DNA of 10,897 nucleotides. It comes from JBIOYL01 sp044870185. GTDB lineage: Bacteria; Actinomycetota; CALGFH01. A model generated the notes under the pieces. The model was not told the DNA's origin, made no database searches, and saw only the letters and a program-made list of their open reading frames with translations. Positions 7,320-10,897 of the stretch are shown here, one piece after another. The position numbers were made by a program, and so were the translations under genes. The stretch lies in contig JBIOYL010000263.1 of NCBI GenBank assembly GCA_044870185.1, forward strand, positions 1-10,897. Reading direction: 5' to 3'. Position 1 is the stretch's first letter. Each line of letters begins with the position of its first letter.

Positions 7320-9878
7320 ATGGACCCGACTCGACCAGCCGCCGACGACCAGGCCCAGCCAGCCACCGAGGACCCGGCCCGGGCATCCGCCTACGACCCG
7401 ATCGAGGTGCAGGCCCGCTGGCAGGCCCGCTGGGCGGCCGACCGCCTGGGCGAGCTCGACCTCGACCGGGTCGGCGCCGACGAGAAGTTCTACAACCTGG
7501 TTGAGTTCCCCTACCCGTCGGCCGAGGGCCTGCACCTCGGCCACGCCTACACCTACTGCGGGGCCGACACCTACGGCCGCTGGCAGCGCATGAACGGCCG
7601 GCAGGTGTTCCAGCCGATCGGCTTCGACTCGTTCGGCATCCACACCGAGAACTACGCGCTGCGCCTCGGCGAGCATCCCATGTCGCTGACCGCCCGCACG
7701 GTCGCGCGCTACCGCGAGCAGCTCGCACGCCTGGGCGCCGCCTGGGACTGGCGCCACGAGCTCGTCACCAGCGACCCGTCCTACTACCGCTGGACCCAGT
7801 GGATCTTCGTCCAGCTCTACCGGGCCGGGCTGGCCGTGCAGGCCGAGGCGCCGGTGGTCTGGTGCCCGTCGTGCCTGACCGTGCTGGCCCGTGAGCAGCT
7901 CGAGGGCGACCGTTGTGAGCGCTGCGGCAGCCGGGTGACCGAGCGGGTCATGCGCCAGTGGTTCCTGCGCATCACCGCCTACGCCGACGAGCTGCTGGCC
8001 GGGCTGGACGGCCTGGACTGGCCCGAGCAGGCCAAGCGGCTGCAGCGCGAGTGGATCGGCCGCTCGACCGGCGTCGAGATCGACTTCCAGGTGGGTGGCG
8101 CCGCCCGGCCGCTGACCGTGTTCAGCACCCGCCCGGACACGCTGTTCGGTGTCACCTTCCTGGCCGTGCCGCCCGAGTTCCCCGGCCTGGCCGAGCTGGT
8201 CCGAGACCCCGCGCGCCGGGCCGCCGTCGCCGCCTACGTCGAGGCGGCCCGGGCCCGGAGGGTCCCGGGACCGCCGGACACCGCAGCGCGGACGGTCCCG
8301 GAACCGCCGGAGGCGGCCCGAGCCCAAGAGGTCCCGGCGCCGCCCGACGTCCGCCGGGACCGGAGTGGAGTGGACACCGGCGCGCGGGCCGTGCACCCGG
8401 CGACCGGCGCCGAGCTGCCCGTCTACGTGGCCGACTACGTCGTGGCCGGCTACGGGACCGGCATGGTGATGGGAGTCCCCGCCCACGACCGCCGCGACGG
8501 CGCGTTCGCCGCCGCGCACGCCCTGCCCATCGTTCCCGTGGTCGTACCGGCCGGGGACGCCGGCGGCGGCGACGAGCCGTGGACCGGCGAGGGTGTCCTG
8601 GCCGCCTCGGGACCGTTCTCCGGCATGGCGTCGAGCGAGGCCGGCGAGGCGATCGCCGACTGGCTGCAGGCGCGGCGGATCGGCCGCCGGGCGACCCGCT
8701 ACCGGCTGCACGACTGGCTGATCTCCCGCCAGCGCTACTGGGGGCCGCCGATCCCGATCGTCTACTGTGGTGCCTGCGGCACCGTCCCGGTGCCCGAGGC
8801 CGACCTGCCCGTGCTGCTGCCGGAGGTGGCCGACGTCCGGCCCACCGGCACCGGCGCCTCCCCGCTGGCCGCCGTCGAGTCGTGGGTGCGCACCGCCTGC
8901 CCGTCCTGCGGCGGCCCGGCCCGGCGGGAGACCGACGTGTCGGACGCGTTCCTGGACTCGGCCTGGTACTTCCTGCGCTACCCGTCCAGCGCCGACGCGG
9001 CCCGCCCCTGGGACCCGGAGCTGACCGCCAAGCTGCTGCCGGTCGACCTGTACGCCGGCGGGCGCGAGCACGTGGCCCGCCACCACCTGTACGCACGCTT
9101 TGTGACCCGCGCCCTGCACGACCTCGGCCACCTGCCGTTCGCGGAGCCGTTCCCGAAGATCCGCCTGCACGGCATCCTGCGCAGCGACGGCGCCAAGATG
9201 AGCAAGAGCCGCGGCAACGTCGTCGTGCCCGACGACTACGTGGCCAGGGTCGGCGCCGACAACCTGCGCATGTACCTGCTGTTCTGCGCGCCCTGGGAGG
9301 AGGGCGGCGAGTTCGGCGACGCCGGGCTGGCCGGCATCGAGCGCTTCTCGGCCCGCGTGTGGCGTCTGCTCGCCGGGGCACCGCCATCCGGCCCCGGCGG
9401 TCGAGCCGACCTGCGGGTGCTGGACCGCACGGTCGCCGCGGTGGGGCGGGATATCGGGCGGCTCAAGTTCAACACCGCCCTGTCGGCGCTCATGGAGCTG
9501 GTCCGCTGGGCCCGCCAGCAGCGCGAGGCGGCCTCGGCCGCAGAATGGGGCCAGACCGTCCGCACGCTGGTCCTGCTGCTGGCCCCCTTCGCCCCGCACC
9601 TGGCCGAGGAGCTGTGGGCGCGGCTCGGCGAGCCCTACTCGGTGCACCAGCAACCCTGGCCGGCCTACGATCCGGCCGCGGTCGAGGCGGCCGAGATCAC
9701 CCTGGTCGTCCAGGTCAACGGCCGGCGCCGCGACGCGCTGGCGGCGCCGGCCGGGGTCGACCAGGCGACCGCCGTCGAGCTCGCCCTGACCAGCGACAAC
9801 GTCCGCCGCCACCTGGACGGCCGCCGCCCACGCGCGACCGTGTTCGTCCCCGACCGGCTGATCAACCTGCTGGTGTGA
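7320..9878 (+). CDS. leuS: Leucyl-tRNA synthetase (class I) with proline-rich insert in the editing domain
   Basis: 852 residues. It charges tRNA-Leu in the cytoplasm. The HIGH signature is HLGH (72-75) and the KMSKS loop is intact (626-630). Zinc-binding cysteines are at 182/185/199/202 and 483/486/527/530. The CP1 editing domain (~225-440) has the Thr-rich region STRPDT (269-274) and the GVPAHDRRD motif with Asp390, so proofreading should be active. After YVEAAR near 306 comes a 30-residue Pro-rich insert (315-344). Leucine-pocket residues look conserved (GGREHVARHHLY), but the usual FDAFGLPAEN is FDSFGIHTEN, pointing to a less common LeuRS subgroup. The start is the ATG at 7320, eight nt after GAGAAGG; the frame stays open upstream to 7098, but that part is non-coding leader. 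It is preceded by a putative leucine attenuator and overlaps mutY by four bases. Confidence 0.95.
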   Translation: MDPTRPAADDQAQPATEDPARASAYDPIEVQARWQARWAADRLGELDLDRVGADEKFYNLVEFPYPSAEGLHLGHAYTYCGADTYGRWQRMNGRQVFQPIGFDSFGIHTENYALRLGEHPMSLTARTVARYREQLARLGAAWDWRHELVTSDPSYYRWTQWIFVQLYRAGLAVQAEAPVVWCPSCLTVLAREQLEGDRCERCGSRVTERVMRQWFLRITAYADELLAGLDGLDWPEQAKRLQREWIGRSTGVEIDFQVGGAARPLTVFSTRPDTLFGVTFLAVPPEFPGLAELVRDPARRAAVAAYVEAARARRVPGPPDTAARTVPEPPEAARAQEVPAPPDVRRDRSGVDTGARAVHPATGAELPVYVADYVVAGYGTGMVMGVPAHDRRDGAFAAAHALPIVPVVVPAGDAGGGDEPWTGEGVLAASGPFSGMASSEAGEAIADWLQARRIGRRATRYRLHDWLISRQRYWGPPIPIVYCGACGTVPVPEADLPVLLPEVADVRPTGTGASPLAAVESWVRTACPSCGGPARRETDVSDAFLDSAWYFLRYPSSADAARPWDPELTAKLLPVDLYAGGREHVARHHLYARFVTRALHDLGHLPFAEPFPKIRLHGILRSDGAKMSKSRGNVVVPDDYVARVGADNLRMYLLFCAPWEEGGEFGDAGLAGIERFSARVWRLLAGAPPSGPGGRADLRVLDRTVAAVGRDIGRLKFNTALSALMELVRWARQQREAASAAEWGQTVRTLVLLLAPFAPHLAEELWARLGEPYSVHQQPWPAYDPAAVEAAEITLVVQVNGRRRDALAAPAGVDQATAVELALTSDNVRRHLDGRRPRATVFVPDRLINLLV
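8262..8351 (+). repeat. Three-copy V-P-x-P-P-(D/E) repeat inside leuS
   Basis: VPGPPD, VPEPPE and VPAPPD begin at residues 315, 326 and 338, i.e. 33 and 36 bases apart, with GGTCCCGG cores still similar at DNA level. All copies keep the frame. Confidence 0.8.
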
Positions 9879-10783
9879 GTACCGCCGCCTCGCCGCCCAC
9901 GCTCGACCCGGCGCGGCTCGACGCCGTCCGCCGGCGCGTGCTCGCCTGGTTCGCGGCGACCGGGCGGCCGCTGCCGTGGCGCTCCACCCGCGACCCGTAC
10001 CGGGTGCTCGTGGCCGAGGTGCTCGCCCAGCAGACCCAGGCCGCCCGGGCGGCCGGCGCCTACCCGGGCTTTCTGGCCCGCTTCCCAACCGTGGAGGCGC
10101 TCGCCGCGGCCACCCCGGCCGAGGTCCTGCGGGCCTGGCAGGGGCTCGGCTACAACCGGCGGGCGTTGGCGCTGCGGGCCACCGCCCGGGCGGTGGTCGA
10201 GCGCGGCGGCTGGCCGCGGACCGTCGAAGGCCTCCGGGAGCTGCCCGGGGTCGGCCCGTATACCGCCCGGGCGGTCGCCTGCTTCGCGTTCGAGCTGGAC
10301 GTCGCCCCGGTCGACACCAACGTGGCCCGGGTGCTGGCCCGCTCGCTCGCCGGCGCCGACCCGGGGCAGCTGCCGCCGGCCGCCCGCCAGCGGCTGGCCG
10401 ACCTCGCCCTGCCCGCCGGCCGGGCCTGGGCGTGGTCGTCGGCGCTCATGGACATCGGCGCCGAGCACTGCCGGCCGCAGCCCCGCTGCGGCGGCTGCCC
10501 GCTGGCGTCGCCGTGCCGCTGGCGGGCGCTCGGCCCGGCCGCGCCGCCACCCCGGCGCCGTCCCGCCGTCCCGTTCGCCAGCTCGGACCGCCGCTGGCGG
10601 GGCGCGGTCGTCCGCGCGCTGGCCGCGGCCGAACACGGACTCGGCGAGGACGAGCTCGCGGGTGCGGTCGACGCCGCAGCCGCCGGCCGTCCCGCCGGCT
10701 GGTTCGCCGGCCTGCTCGCCCGCCTGGAGGCCGAGGGCCTGGTGGCCCGCGACCAGGCCGGGCGGCTGCACCTGCCCCGCTGA
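9875..10783 (+). CDS. mutY: MutY, adenine DNA glycosylase (short actinobacterial form)
   Basis: 302 residues. MutY removes adenine opposite 8-oxoguanine in DNA. The N-terminal part has the conserved LPWR..DPY and catalytic Glu48 in AEVLAQQTQ. The helix-hairpin-helix LPGVGPYTARAV is followed by catalytic Asp147 in PVDTNVARVL. The iron-sulfur cysteines are 199, 205, 208 and 214, spaced C-x5-C-x2-C-x5-C, one residue less in the first loop than the usual C-x6-C-x2-C-x5-C. The protein ends with a ~90-residue domain with ASSDRRWRG and a winged-helix-like tail in place of the Nudix-like 8-oxoG reader of E. coli MutY; short forms are known in actinobacteria. The GTG start overlaps the leuS stop (GTGA), has no binding site of its own, and is therefore likely translated by coupling to leuS. 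Confidence 0.93.
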   Translation: MSTAASPPTLDPARLDAVRRRVLAWFAATGRPLPWRSTRDPYRVLVAEVLAQQTQAARAAGAYPGFLARFPTVEALAAATPAEVLRAWQGLGYNRRALALRATARAVVERGGWPRTVEGLRELPGVGPYTARAVACFAFELDVAPVDTNVARVLARSLAGADPGQLPPAARQRLADLALPAGRAWAWSSALMDIGAEHCRPQPRCGGCPLASPCRWRALGPAAPPPRRRPAVPFASSDRRWRGAVVRALAAAEHGLGEDELAGAVDAAAAGRPAGWFAGLLARLEAEGLVARDQAGRLHLPR

Positions 10784-10817
10784 GGCAATACCCCTGGCCG
10801 GACCAGGAGCGCCGGGC

Positions 10818-10894
10818 CGGTCAGGGCAGCCGGTCGGTCAGGCAGCCAGGCCGGTCAGGGCGCCCGGCCGGTCAGGCAGCCGAGGCCGTCAAGG
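10818..10894. repeat. 17-bp tandem repeat after mutY
   Basis: The core CGGTCAGG occurs at 10818, 10835, 10852 and 10869, exactly 17 apart, and a diverged fifth copy (CCGTCAAGG) at 10886. The bases between cores vary around GCAGCC. A weak 5-bp hairpin (10793-10797 with 10803-10807) lies between the mutY stop and the array. The array may continue beyond the window. I see no gene in 10784-10897. Confidence 0.8.
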
Positions 10895-10897
10895 TGA

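Noticed and set aside
7958..9874. The upstream extension of the mutY frame through leuS
   Set aside because: This stretch is Arg/Pro/Gly-rich shadow sequence of leuS; MutY homology begins only after the GTG at 9875.
7299..10088. A 929-codon minus-strand frame opposite leuS and mutY
   Set aside because: It is antisense to two well-supported genes, its composition is typical of a shadow frame, and no domain is recognisable.

Overview
The window is very GC-rich, with G/C at nearly every third codon position, GTG as well as ATG starts, and an actinobacterial style of housekeeping genes: a ClpC with an M-domain, a short MutY without the Nudix-like C-terminal domain, and a GT39 membrane glycosyltransferase of the kind common in Actinomycetota. 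I infer an actinobacterium, possibly a deep-branching or uncultured lineage. LeuRS and LysRS both depart from the usual actinobacterial sequence at several motif positions, so I would not name a genus.

Layout. (1) 1-621 (+): the end of an unrecognised protein with two C-terminal membrane segments. (2) 622-776: a convergent intergenic stretch with a hairpin and about five copies of a ~20-bp GC-rich repeat. (3) 777-2378 (-): a GT39 (ArnT/PMT-like) polytopic glycosyltransferase. (4) 2379-2696: a divergent promoter region. (5) 2697-4241 (+): lysS. (6) 4485-6980 (+): clpC, ended by a strong hairpin at 7008-7041. (7) 6981-7319: a leader region in front of leuS. (8) 7320-9878 (+): leuS. (9) 9875-10783 (+): mutY, overlapping leuS by 4 nt. 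(10) 10784-10897: a 17-bp tandem repeat running to the window edge.

The most interesting element is the leuS leader. A 13-codon reading frame (7189-7230) carries three consecutive leucine codons (CTC CTG CTT) two codons before its stop. It is followed immediately by a perfect 14-bp inverted repeat (7231-7259) and then a second GC-rich hairpin with a pyrimidine tail. The leader coding sequence contains a near copy of the distal arm of the first hairpin, so 1:2, 2:3 and 3:4 alternatives can be drawn, as in classical ribosome-mediated attenuators. A -10-like hexamer lies exactly where it would make the leader GTG the transcript start, i.e. a leaderless leader peptide. A leucine-responsive attenuator controlling leucyl-tRNA synthetase, and mutY through the overlap, is therefore a strong inference from sequence but was not folded by computer or tested.

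Other points: LysRS has an Asn where the lysine-pocket Tyr normally sits; LeuRS carries a three-copy proline-rich insert in its editing domain; MutY has one residue fewer than usual between its first two cluster cysteines; and short tandem repeats recur throughout the window, both between and inside genes.
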